DNA from: Tubiluchus corallicola | Lineage: Eukaryota; Priapulida; Priapulimorpha; Priapulimorphida; Tubiluchidae | Assembly (NCBI GenBank): GCA_030141605.1 | Contig: JAQGDQ010000009.1 | Location: forward strand, 1 to 62,000 | Direction of reading: 5' to 3' | DNA length: 62,000 nt | Shown: in pieces, positions 48,489 to 59,400 of the stretch | How positions within the stretch are numbered: position 1 is the first letter of the stretch | Layout: every line of letters starts with the position of its first letter | Notes under the pieces: generated by a model | Database searches by the model: none | Told to the model about the DNA's origin: nothing | The model's input: only the letters and a program-made list of their open reading frames with translations | Program-made: the position numbers and the translations under genes

Positions 48489-49029
48489 TTATTCACTCTG
48501 AAATAAGTCGACTGTTCATTATATTTCTTTACAAATTTGTGAATGTTTATCATACTGTATCGTCATTTATGATGAAATTACTTCAAAGTTATAGAAATAC
48601 AAATTGTTCAATTTAGGCACATGATCTTGAAAACTTTTTGTTTTATTCTTCATGCACTAAGAAAAGAATTGTGTACTAAGATACATAAATGTGTGACCAC
48701 AGTTCTGGAATATTAGGCATTTGATAACATTTAATACTTGATTCATATTAAAATATCTAATACTAATAATTCACCAAATGTATTTATTTGTGTAGTATAC
48801 TATTTTCTCAACTACTCAACGATTTCTGACAGATGATAAGTCAAACGAGTTGACTTGGTGTCTCATGATTCCAAAGACGTGTAGTTTTCGATTCAGGATT
48901 GTCTGGCATTTTTCGCTCATTTTTGCGCAAAACTTATGAAACTGAAATCTTAAGAGCGGGACTGCGAAAATGAGGTCACCTACAGGTGCTATATAACGTT
49001 GAAAAGAGCTTTCAACATGGGGTGTAATA

Positions 49030-49084
49030 GACACGCACATGTACATGCACAAGCACACGCGCACGCACGCATGCAGACACACAT
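49030..49084. repeat. CA/CG-rich simple repeat
   Basis: Alternating purine-pyrimidine tract of CACA, CGCA and TGCA units, between HECTD3 and the zinc-finger gene. Confidence 0.85.
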
Positions 49085-49764
49085 AGTTAAGGTTACGCGG
49101 GAGGCTCACAGGCAGTCAAAATAAGAATTTTCATTTTCGGACCCACCAGATTTTCAGAAAAATGCACAAATAGCCTGCAGAAAATCGATTTTTGAAACTA
49201 CCTGGGCAACTTGGAAAAACTCCTGTCAGAGGAAGAGATGGTGTACAATGTGTGAATAACGATCTACTCACATAACGAAATGGGGAGGTTTATTTCAGTT
49301 TTTTCAACTTCTGTATAGCAGCACGCTATTGGAACAGCCATTGTTTTTGTCTTTGTCTTTCAAGAATGTGCTGCCATTATGATCATTGTAATCACCTACC
49401 GTTCTACTATACTATAGAGTGAGCTATTATAATAGTTATAAACATCTGTTGACCTATTGATCACTAAAGTACTAAGCAGAAACTATGTAAAATGTTTACG
49501 CATTCTTGATTATGCGCAAAATGCTTTTGCAGGATTTGACGGTTACTACAATATTTTATATAGGCCATTATTGTCTCTTAAAAATATTGTTTACCTGTGA
49601 AAAAGAACTACTACAAGGATAAAAGTTACAGACAACATTGAGAATTTTAAATAAAATTCATGACAGTTATATTTTTATAAAAATGTACATGCAGAATAAT
49701 ATACTTCAAAATAAAAAATAATAATTTATAGAATTGTATATTAAAATAATATATAATAAATTAC

Positions 49765-50100
49765 AGGAGGCTGTAATTTGCAGGCCGCATTACTTTTTAA
49801 CTAAAAAAACTATGACAACTCTAATTTGTGTGATTACAAATTTTCCCATAATAATGAATTACATGAATTTGTAATTCATAGGCTGCACTACTTTTTCAAT
49901 ACAAAAACTATGACAACTCTAATTTATGTAACTATAAATGTTCATATAGGACTATAAACACTAGGGTTCTTTTCTGTACAAAGTGACGTTGTGACATCAA
50001 ATTTCCAGATTTCTTTATTAAAACAATAGAAAATAAATTAATGCGAACTCTAATTCATGTGATTCAAGAACTATGAGTTCAGGCATATAAAAACTCAGGT
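49765..50100. repeat. Diverged tandem repeat downstream of the zinc-finger gene
   Basis: Two units about 98 bp apart share AACTATGACAACTCTAATTT (ends near 49830 and 49928) and the preceding GGC-GCA-TACTTTTT segment. A third, weaker unit near 50043 has GAACTCTAATTCATGTGATT, and TTCTTTTCTGTACA-like words recur at 49970 and 50100. This would be transcribed as 3'UTR of the zinc-finger mRNA if its poly(A) site is distal. Confidence 0.6.
50014..50019 (-). terminator. Candidate poly(A) signal for the zinc-finger gene
   Basis: AATAAA on the minus strand, about 215 bp after the stop codon. No downstream element was tested. Confidence 0.4.
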
Positions 50101-50234
50101 CTTTTTCTGTACATTATTAATTTTATAATGTACATCAAAAGGCTAAAAAAACTTAAATTTACAAGGATTAGTACCACTGTGTGCATGCGTATTAACCTAA
50201 ACGATATTCCATTTATCTCTTTTCTTGAAAAATG

Positions 50235-53200
50235 TCAATGTCGGATATTGATCCTTATTTCTTTTTTGGGTGGAACAAAAAAGCCTCTTTTCAGTTCTCT
50301 TTGGACGGTTATTTCCAACACATCTGTGGGATGTGCTACTTTTATGTGTTGTCGGAATGGGGATGGTCTCCTCCACTTTTTCAAGCACACTGGACACTTA
50401 AAACGGTTGAATGGTACTTGCACTGTGTGCATCTGTACATGTACAACCAAGTCAACTGCACTGTTACAAATACTGCCACATATCGAACATCGATACAGGG
50501 TCGTGGAATGCTCTTCCCCTTCGTGTTTCATAAGCAATGTCACGTTTGTAAAATGTTGGTCACAGTGTATGCATGGAAACGTCAAATTTGACATGCACTT
50601 ATCATGAGCAAACTGCATATGCAGCTGTAAGTGTGTTGCACCTTCACAAGCCATGTTACATACTTTGCAGCAAAACTGCTCAGAATGCCGTTTTTCCATG
50701 TGTGCCTTATGAGCCAACTTGGTTGCATACCGTAGACCACATATTGGGCATCTAAACCTGCGCCGTCGCCCTTCGTCACACAAATCACTTGGTGCTCTTG
50801 CAACATCACTGATACTCTCCTGAGAGTGCACTGCTTTATGCACTAACAATGATGATTTGCTTGCATATACTTTAAAGCACATTTCACATGGCCAAGTATG
50901 ATTCTGTTTATCCTTTTGTGATGAATTGTTCATCTTTCCCACCTGCTCTGTGAGGCCTTTTGACACTTTTGATAGAGTATGATTTTTACAATGCAGTTTG
51001 AAAACTTTTTTGTTAAGGAAAGTGCTACAGCACTCATCGCATGCATAGATTGTTTTCGCATTTCTGGCAGAATGCCAGAATAAATCATGCTTTTTAATAG
51101 AAGATATAGTTTGGAAAAACAAGTTACATTTATGGCATTTCTGCTGCCATCTTTCAAAGTACTTATGATGCTGCTTATGCACAAGCTTATTTATGCTCTT
51201 ACGAAAGGTCTTTGAGCATATTGGGCAGCGTTTCTTGCACATTTGCGCATGTCTCACAGCCTTTTCCGGATTCTTAAATTTTTTTAAGCAAGTCTTGCAC
51301 TTATAAAACTGCAGCTTGTAAACTCTGTGTGCAACTCTAAGATGTTCTTTAAGCTTTTCTTTGGTGGAATACTTGCTTTTACAGATATGGCAGGATTGTC
51401 TTAATATCTCTCCCTCAGAACTTGTAGCTTGAATTGTGAGTTTGTCACAAGCCGAAAATAAAGCGGGATACATTTTAGAACTTACTGTCACAATTTGACA
51501 GTATCTGTTGATTATAACGTCTTGATTATCAGTTCCTTGTCTGTCTGTAATTAATTTTTCTTGTTGTTCGGGAACATTGTTTTTTCTCCGCTGCATTAAT
51601 TGCCTCATTCGAGTTGTTGTGCGGCTGTGCACATTCATATGTCCGCCTAATGCAGCTGGAGAGTGAAAAGTTTTTTGACACCATTTACAAGCAAACATAC
51701 GAGTCTTGTCATTTCTACAAGTAATACCTCGTCCAAAAAAGCCTTTTACAGCATGATTCCGTCCTTCAGATTGAGTTGCCTTTTGTGCAGCGGCCAATAA
51801 GTTTTGTGTAGCCGTTGTTTTACCAAATTGTTGCTGTACATGCAAGGAATCCTGCAGACCAATTTGAGACTTACCAAGCAATGCATTGCGTAATTGTTCC
51901 TGCATCTGCATTGAATTATGACATGCTTCCTTCTGTTTGTCGACAGTTTCTCTAAATGCACCATGTGGAGTGGTTTTCAGATAATGATTCTGCGCATGAC
52001 CCGTGGGAGATATGTATGATGGATTACTGATAACTTCTTTGGAAGAAATTGGCAGTGGTTTTGTTAATGAATGGTTAGATTGGGGCCATATCTGCTTCGG
52101 CTGATCAGTAACAGTATTTTGAAAAAAATTATTATGAGAAAGAAGCTGAGTGTCCGAAAGTACCTGTGGTGGTCCTGATGAAGACGGGTTTACTGGCTGA
52201 TATTCAACTGTGCCAGAAGACTGTAAAACGATTTGTGATGGTACATTTGGTGGATTAGGACTTGAATACACTGGTTCTTGTGAAGGCACTGTCTGACTTT
52301 TCAAGTGACTGTGCATAGCTGCTATATGGAAGGCTAATTCTTCAGCTCTTGTAAAACTCAGATCACATTTAGCACACCCAAAGCAACGCAGGTGATGCAC
52401 TTGCAAGATATGTTGTTCTAATGGTTGCTTCTGTGGAAAAACTTGTTTACAGACATGGCATTGGTATATCGGAGGTAAGTTTATTCCATGCCCAGTTATC
52501 AAGTGCTGGCGAATAAATATATCGGAATCGGCTGTAAAAACCAATTGGCATATTTTACATGTGTAAAGATTCATGTCTTGTTTTGTGATATCTTTTTTCT
52601 GCTTTCCTGTTGCATCTGAACTTACTGTAAGTCCCAAAGCTTGATGGGGAACTGCACTTTGGTTTGGCAATCTTGGCATGATTTGAGGAAAAGCTAAAGT
52701 TCTTGGAGACCCAGGAAGAAGTGCATTTTCAGTTACTACGCCCAAAGCATGCTGTGGAAATGCCGTTGGCTGAAGACTGCTTGGCTGATGAGACCGCCAA
52801 AACATATTAGGCGGCTGAAAGGAGCCTGGAGGTCGTATATGGTCTGTTACCCTGTGAGTAATTGATACACCATGTTGAGCTTTTAAGTGTACTGTCATTT
52901 CAGCTTCGCTGGAAAATTTCATCTCGCAAATTGGACAGTCAGAAGGATTCATATCTCCAGCTAATGGCTGTTTTCCACCATTATTAGCAGGAAAACTGTG
53001 CACACTGTGTGTGTGTTTAATCATATTGTGCATTTGTTTCATATGATATTCCATATTAGAATCATTGGGACACTGCAAAGAACAAATTGGACAAGTTAAG
53101 AACTGTGATGGTAACTGAGGCACTGCCACGTTAGCATTTTTTGAAGGAGCTTTAGGCAGTATTGGCATGGTTTTTTTGGGTTCCAAATCTTGGTGCTTTA

Positions 53201-54662
53201 TACTGGATGACACAGTTTGCAAATTCAAGCAAATATGATTGGACAAATCATTTTGATTCTCGAATTTTATACTACATTGGATACATCTTAGGTTTGTAAT
53301 TTCATCAGACAATACTGGGTTTGATGGGAGAACTGAGTAAACCGAATCCACCACAGGCAGTGATGCCGTACTAATATCCCTTTCTTTTGATTTGCTTGTG
53401 TCTGATATATTAAAAGAGTTTTTAGTAGGCAAATTAGCAACTATTCTGTGAACATCTATAGCCAATCCAGGACTTATTGGTGGAATCTTTGGTTCGTAGT
53501 TTTTCTTTTCAATATGAACATCAACTGCATCAAATTGTGAACCGTTAGCAGAAACAGGAATTGAGTTACCTGCCACAGGTAATGAATCTGCCATCGTAAC
53601 GTCACTGAAATCATAATCAATTTGCTCAGTTTTTACGCTCACTTGTTCATGCTGTTCCAAAACAGGTTTGCCTTCTTCCTGCAATGTTTCTTGTGAGTTT
53701 ATAATGTTCTGCTTATAACCTGAAGACCTTTGATCATGACTGGCATTGTGAAAATATTGATCATTACTACTGCCAGAAGAGTGCAGACTATAAGCATCAA
53801 TAGTTTTACCAGCAAAATTTTGGTTACTCTTGTCATCACAGGGACCCTTGTGATCACCATCACTGGGAAATGTTTGACCATCATTGTCATTTGGAAACGC
53901 TTGATCGTATTCATTATCGTAATGATAATCATTGTCGTCAAAGTCATCAGGAAACTGCCGATCATCAACGTCATTAGGATACTGGTGATTATCATCACTG
54001 AAGATTTTAGTAAAATTTGGACTGTCACATCTTGTGAGCTTAACGTAACACTCTGTGGTCCTGCATTCCATACTGATGTTGTTAGCAAGTTTATCAAGAC
54101 ATTCACTACTTTCCGACTGTTCACTTAAGTCAGTGCTGGATGTATTCAAGAAGGTTTCAAAACCCGAATTATGTCTTCGAATTTTTAGTTTAATTGATTT
54201 TTTCTTTTCATTAGAGTTGTGATCCACTGTAGACTCATAATCAGTAGCTGGAGTTGATGTATATTCTTGTTTTATGTGTGGCAAGAACTCTAATTCTGCA
54301 CTGAGTGCAGGCCTTTGCTGTACCTGTGTTGGAAACACGCCTTCTCTTTCTTTAACAATACTTTCAGACTCCCGTAAAATACGAACCTTGTGATCACGAA
54401 CGTGTGCTTTGTAGGAAGATCTTGATATATATGTTCGAATGCAAAATGGGCATTTCAAAGGTTTTCCAGTGTGTGTGTATTCATGTATTTTTAAGTCACT
54501 GTCGTCAGCGCATATAAATCCGCAAATACTACATCGAAGTATTGGCTCAGCGCTGCAGTGTTCACTGTATTCATGTTCTATTATGCCTTTAACAGTGGAA
54601 AATTCCTCTTTACAGTACACACATGGAAATGAGGCTGTATGTGTTGACAGTGATGCAGACAT
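50235..54662 (-). CDS. Multi-C2H2 zinc-finger protein, single 1475-residue coding exon
   Basis: An uninterrupted frame starts with ATG in a good context (A at -3) and ends ...INIRH. I count about 21 C2H2-type fingers whose first Cys is at residues 14, 44, 71, 460, 524, 576, 702, 735, 763, 992, 1091, 1122, 1146, 1176, 1208, 1259, 1305, 1332, 1364, 1392 and 1423. Those at 460 and 1122 end in Cys rather than His. Fingers are mostly separated by non-TGEKP linkers; only TGKP at 65-68 is close. Residues 222-280 are Asp-rich with repeated F-P-x-D words; 600-690 and 790-960 are Gln/Ser/Pro-rich and probably disordered. A nuclear DNA- or RNA-binding regulator is likely, but I cannot name an orthologue. 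The absence of introns in an intron-rich neighbourhood is common for finger arrays and could also mean a retrocopy origin. Confidence 0.9.
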   Translation of the reverse strand: MSASLSTHTASFPCVYCKEEFSTVKGIIEHEYSEHCSAEPILRCSICGFICADDSDLKIHEYTHTGKPLKCPFCIRTYISRSSYKAHVRDHKVRILRESESIVKEREGVFPTQVQQRPALSAELEFLPHIKQEYTSTPATDYESTVDHNSNEKKKSIKLKIRRHNSGFETFLNTSSTDLSEQSESSECLDKLANNISMECRTTECYVKLTRCDSPNFTKIFSDDNHQYPNDVDDRQFPDDFDDNDYHYDNEYDQAFPNDNDGQTFPSDGDHKGPCDDKSNQNFAGKTIDAYSLHSSGSSNDQYFHNASHDQRSSGYKQNIINSQETLQEEGKPVLEQHEQVSVKTEQIDYDFSDVTMADSLPVAGNSIPVSANGSQFDAVDVHIEKKNYEPKIPPISPGLAIDVHRIVANLPTKNSFNISDTSKSKERDISTASLPVVDSVYSVLPSNPVLSDEITNLRCIQCSIKFENQNDLSNHICLNLQTVSSSIKHQDLEPKKTMPILPKAPSKNANVAVPQLPSQFLTCPICSLQCPNDSNMEYHMKQMHNMIKHTHSVHSFPANNGGKQPLAGDMNPSDCPICEMKFSSEAEMTVHLKAQHGVSITHRVTDHIRPPGSFQPPNMFWRSHQPSSLQPTAFPQHALGVVTENALLPGSPRTLAFPQIMPRLPNQSAVPHQALGLTVSSDATGKQKKDITKQDMNLYTCKICQLVFTADSDIFIRQHLITGHGINLPPIYQCHVCKQVFPQKQPLEQHILQVHHLRCFGCAKCDLSFTRAEELAFHIAAMHSHLKSQTVPSQEPVYSSPNPPNVPSQIVLQSSGTVEYQPVNPSSSGPPQVLSDTQLLSHNNFFQNTVTDQPKQIWPQSNHSLTKPLPISSKEVISNPSYISPTGHAQNHYLKTTPHGAFRETVDKQKEACHNSMQMQEQLRNALLGKSQIGLQDSLHVQQQFGKTTATQNLLAAAQKATQSEGRNHAVKGFFGRGITCRNDKTRMFACKWCQKTFHSPAALGGHMNVHSRTTTRMRQLMQRRKNNVPEQQEKLITDRQGTDNQDVIINRYCQIVTVSSKMYPALFSACDKLTIQATSSEGEILRQSCHICKSKYSTKEKLKEHLRVAHRVYKLQFYKCKTCLKKFKNPEKAVRHAQMCKKRCPICSKTFRKSINKLVHKQHHKYFERWQQKCHKCNLFFQTISSIKKHDLFWHSARNAKTIYACDECCSTFLNKKVFKLHCKNHTLSKVSKGLTEQVGKMNNSSQKDKQNHTWPCEMCFKVYASKSSLLVHKAVHSQESISDVARAPSDLCDEGRRRRFRCPICGLRYATKLAHKAHMEKRHSEQFCCKVCNMACEGATHLQLHMQFAHDKCMSNLTFPCIHCDQHFTNVTLLMKHEGEEHSTTLYRCSICGSICNSAVDLVVHVQMHTVQVPFNRFKCPVCLKKWRRPSPFRQHIKVAHPTDVLEITVQRELKRGFFVPPKKEIRINIRH

Positions 54663-54720
54663 TGTCTAGTTGTCAACAGAATCCTGACTTTACTGTTTAA
54701 TGTTGTAATGTCCCATTGGC
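54663..54720 (-). other. Probable 5'UTR exon start of the zinc-finger gene
   Basis: On the minus strand a TATTTTTCAG acceptor precedes 54720, 58 bp before the ATG. This suggests that a non-coding first exon lies further upstream (higher coordinates) and that only the CDS is intronless. The upstream exon was not located. Confidence 0.5.
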
Positions 54721-55175
54721 CTGAAAAATACAACACTTTTTAATAAAGTGACAAAAGACTCACATTTCTTCCAAGAAATAGTTTATTTCTGTACTTAAAT
54801 AATCGGGCTCTTGAAAAGACTTTGGTATTAAAGCCGCTGCAATACGGAGTTGGGACTAAGTCAAAATGTTGTCTTTGATTTACAAGTAGGAGTATATAAA
54901 GTAGAAAGCTTTTTTTTCCTATTAATTTGTTCAAATTCATTCAGAGTTTTTAGTCATTCAGTGAGTCAGGGACTTTTTATAAAAACTTATTCTATCCTAT
55001 TGTGAATGTAAGAAACAATTTACGCCAAGTTTTCTCATCGTATAGAGTTCTTATATTCTTAATTATATTGTACTAAACCTTAAAAGCTAACTAGCAACTT
55101 TAGTTAACATATATTTAGTTCATTTTATGCAATGCCAATTTTATTTTAGGGAATGTTTGAATTTGAATTTGACTG

Positions 55176-55282
55176 GTCAGTTGGTTGGTTGGATGGATGG
55201 ACAGATCACTAGGTAGGAAGATAAATAGATAGACAGACAAATTGAGCAATAAATAGGTAGATGGACTGGCGGGGAGGGAGGA

Positions 55283-55320
<38 letters not shown>
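55176..55320. repeat. Compound microsatellite (GGAT, GATA, GA)
   Basis: GGAT- and GATA-like tetranucleotides pass into a clean GA run at 55286-55319. Confidence 0.95.
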
Positions 55321-55322
<2 letters not shown>

Positions 55323-55614
55323 GAGGGGGAGGGAGGGAGAGACAGAGACAGAAGACAGAGAGAGATTCAACCCTTAGTGTCTTCTATGTCTCGTTTTTAC
55401 AGGGTAACACCAGTTATAGGTATTTTATGAAGCACGACATGCACAATTGTATTTACGCAAGCTCTAATCCTCGGGCAAAATTACGAACAAATCTAAGAAA
55501 ATTTTAATGAAAATTGCTTTCATGAATCCGTGCGTAAAGCTAAGAAAATTCTTACACACAAACAAGTTGATTAAAAAAATTGTTCATAAGAACTACAATG
55601 AATGTGGGCCCCAG

Positions 55615-56496
55615 CAGGGCCGGTTCTAGGTAGTTTGAATCTCTAGCCAAAAATATTCTTAGCGCCCGTTCCTCAACCAGCAACCCTTTCTTCATGGTCC
55701 CCATGCACCCCACTCACCAAATTTAATTTTTGTTGTATTTTTTGTTGTGTATAATAATTATAGTGGTAACTGTAAGTTGTTAAGCATACACATGCATTTT
55801 AGAATACTAATTAACTGTATTTGATTACCTATCCAGTGTCATTTCATTCGAAACTGAATTTTATCTGTTATCTGGTCTTCATGACAATTACATATATGTA
55901 TATATACTGCTGCACATATTTTCACTCAGCATTTTCATCCATAAATCTTTCAAACAGCAATTTCTCTTTTTACATCCATTTCAAGAGTTTCGTCATTTTC
56001 ATAACCATAACTGTACCTCAGTTGCAAATATGTCATTACCGAATCTGTTAGCCGTTTACTGACAGCCAGCTTTTTTAGCTTTCATTTCCTGTATTATGCT
56101 TCTGAAGACTTCAATTCCTATAGGTTTACCTGGCATAATTAGATAAATACCAAGAGACTTTTTTTAAATGAAGGTGTCGTTGCTTTCTCTATTGCTTTTA
56201 TGCACACAAGATAAACTGCGGACAAACGCTGTAAAACCCTTCAATAATATTTACACCAAGTGAAATAATCTTAGGAAGCTAGATAAAGCAAAAGTAGAAA
56301 GTGTTTACTGAGGGAAGAGAGCTTTTGAGTTAGCGTGGATGCAAGTAGTTCCTTTAGTTAATGTGCTGCGCAAAAGTAATTACACATACACTATGTTATT
56401 ACTTATATTAAAGCTAAACTTGAAAATTAAATAGTAATTCCAGAATTTGGCACCCTGGGCAAATGCCTAGTTTGCCTAGAAGTAGAACCGGCCCTG
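55615..56496. mobile_element. Non-autonomous hAT-like element with 8-bp target duplication
   Basis: The 882-bp element begins CAGGGCCGGTTCTAG and ends CTAGAAGTAGAACCGGCCCTG-like sequence (the last 15 bases are the inverted partner). It is flanked by GGCCCCAG (55607-55614) and GGACCCAG (56497-56504), 7 of 8 identical. The ends resemble those of the element at 21878-22506, so the two are related families. The GCCTAGTTTGCCTAG words near the right end are typical of this group. No transposase frame is left. Confidence 0.82.
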
Positions 56497-59400
56497 GGAC
56501 CCAGACTTCCTAGATATAGAAAATGATCCACCTGATTAGGCGGCATGTCAGAAATGGGGACGTTGCATTCACCGCCAACAAAACAAACATATTCAGTAAA
56601 TTACCTGACTTGCTTGTTTAATTTAATAAAGTATAAAATATCTAAGAAAAATTCAATTCAACATAAATCTTATTCAATTACACATTGCCAAAGTCACTTT
56701 ACGCATTTTGTATAAATCCTAGTCATTATATAAAACGTCTGGGTAAAATGTGAAAGAGTCGCATCATAAAGATTTATTTCACGCTTTTCACTAAATGCAC
56801 AAGTGTGATATGAAATGCCCAGGAATTTTATAAAAATGTCTAAATTTTCCACATTGCCTATAACATTTACATCATAGTATTATAATATGTAGGCCTGCTG
56901 GTGGCCGCCCGCATATATTACTATCATATATCATGCAGTATATACATGATACCTAGTGTCACTAAGCTTTCTTGCCATTGGTTACATGACTGTCTGCCTT
57001 AGACTACAGATTTCAGTGTCTGTACTTCATAAATGGTTTATTTCTAGCACAAGCATTTAACAACCAAACGTATTCGTCACAGGGAAAGAAAAATGTAACT
57101 CTACACGTTTAAGAAGCCAATAATGGGCCAAGGTATTGCTTCATTTCTACAGGCGTGTGTAGATTTGTAAACTACAGCTGGTCATACAAATGGAAACTAT
57201 AACCCACAGCGGGGACAGATCATTTGGGCGCGGCCGTTTGGGAGCCAGGTACTTGGGTTCGACACATTTAAATTGGGTGCCAGCGCCGACGCACACTGCA
57301 TTGCTACTACATGTAGTTCGTCGTTACTACACTGCATACAGCATCAAGTAAAAACACACATTTAGTGGCTGTGTTACCAAGCCTAGTAGCTACCCAGTAC
57401 CCAAAATTATGCCAATCCTCGTTCATTCCCGATTACCTAAAGCTTTTAGAACTTTTGAAGTTTACTTTCTGGTTTGCTAGTTTACGTAATTGAAGCTGGA
57501 AAAATTAACATGTATAAGATCATTGCGGCGAACGCAATATGCATGATTTACGAATTTCACAAGAAACAGACAAAGGTTTACAATTACTGTTAATCTCGAT
57601 ATTGTACTCGTACATGAAACATTTGCTCATTAATTGTCTGATCGTTTTCTAGTTGGCATCTAGCATAATCAATTAAAAACGCGTTCTACTTTATTTTTTC
57701 GTAAGTTAGCGTTCAGTGAGCACGCACATGGGCGCCGGCAGGCGGACGCACGTGCGTTTACAGAATTTCTTAAATTTTTTCATGAGCAGTAAACCAAGAA
57801 ACACACCAACCCCTTGTTTGCATCCACAATCCCCGAGCAGTCAGCTGATTTTCATAGTGAAGTTATGTTTATGTATATCAGTTACATAGTGTCGATTCTC
57901 TTACCGATTTCTGTTTTCTAGACAGTTTTTAGCTAACTGTAACTGCACTTCTGCATTTAAGGGGTGGGACCTGGGGCCCCCTTTCACGGTAGTAGTGAAA
58001 TTATGAGTCACGAGTTTGAGGTTAGCTTACCTGAGGAAATAGCTTCTAACAACCGCAAAATGGTCCATAATGCAGAAAAACTGCATTTAGCTGTTCCCAG
58101 TGGGAAAAATTAGCACGCACGCAAACACGTTAAATTTTGTATGAACAGTGGGTGGGCTGTAAACTTAAGTCTCAAATCAATTTTATGTTTGACTATCCAC
58201 ATTTTGCTGGATAGATAATCTTGACACTAAATAAATTAAGCTTAAGTAATGGGTCATCCGCATTGCAGTGTATTACGGACTTGCTTTTAAGATATATGAC
58301 TACTACAATAGAATATAATGAATATTACCTATGTAAATGTAGGTAAAATGTATTTATTAAAGTGGATTTTTCACGTTTCAGGAAGTCTATGTATCAGAAT
58401 TTAGATCTCATTTGAGGGCTCCAAAATGTGCTTAAATACAGGAGAATGCGTTGGTGGCCGGGACTCTGCCCCCCGAACCTCCTTGGCTACTTGTGCGTCA
58501 ATTTTTTTAACCTATGGCGGCGCTCATGAATACACACAGTAGTATTATCATTATAATTAGGCTAGCTGGTTTGCTGCATTGACGCTGTAAAGGTGTACTA
58601 AATATTGCTTATTAAAGTACTTTCTGGTTCGTTTATTTTATAAACAAACACATTATGTAGCAAAACCAAAAAGTGCAGAGTCAGTTGACTGGATTTAACT
58701 GTTGTGTACCTGCATATGTTAAGTTTAATAATGCGATTTAAAAATATTGTGAGGGCAGACAAAAATAACAAAATCAAGTATAACGTTAAATTTTGTTGGT
58801 ACCCAACTGTCACATAGCCCCTACAACGGCACTGGCTAGCTGGGATTCAGTGATAAGAATGAGTTTGTCAGGCATGTAAGTAGTTTTAAAGAAACTAATT
58901 TAATTTGTAGGCTTATTTTAAAAAAAGTGACAAGCACTCCAGGCAGAAAAGTTACAATTACATGTATTAATACAGAAAAACTGACAGTATACAGTATATT
59001 TTGAGCCGTTTTACATATAACATGAATATTTATGCTAGTATATGTTCAGTGTTAAATTAAAATCAGCGAAAGCGTATTTTAAGTTCACAAAGAGGTACAG
59101 AAATTTCGTCGCGACATTGCAGCAACTTCGTTATACACAAACAGCTCTGGCGACGTTTACCAGACACACATCCGGCATGCGTTATTGCGTATTCAACTTC
59201 GTATAAACAGTCAAATAGGAATAGTTGCAGAATAAATAACGCAGATCTGATGAACGGATGCATTGAAAACAAGTGTCGGTTAAAACTACGGTTTCCATAG
59301 TTACGGTTGTTATACACGTAGACGTAGTTAATAAGCCATATCACATGTAGAGCAAGAGCTCACAATGTATAATAACACTGTCATTTGTTAAGGTACCAGT

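Noticed and set aside
53699-54128. Frames of 132-141 codons on both strands in the zinc-finger gene
   Set aside because: Out-of-frame readings of the GATGAT-like acidic segment of the 1475-residue protein.
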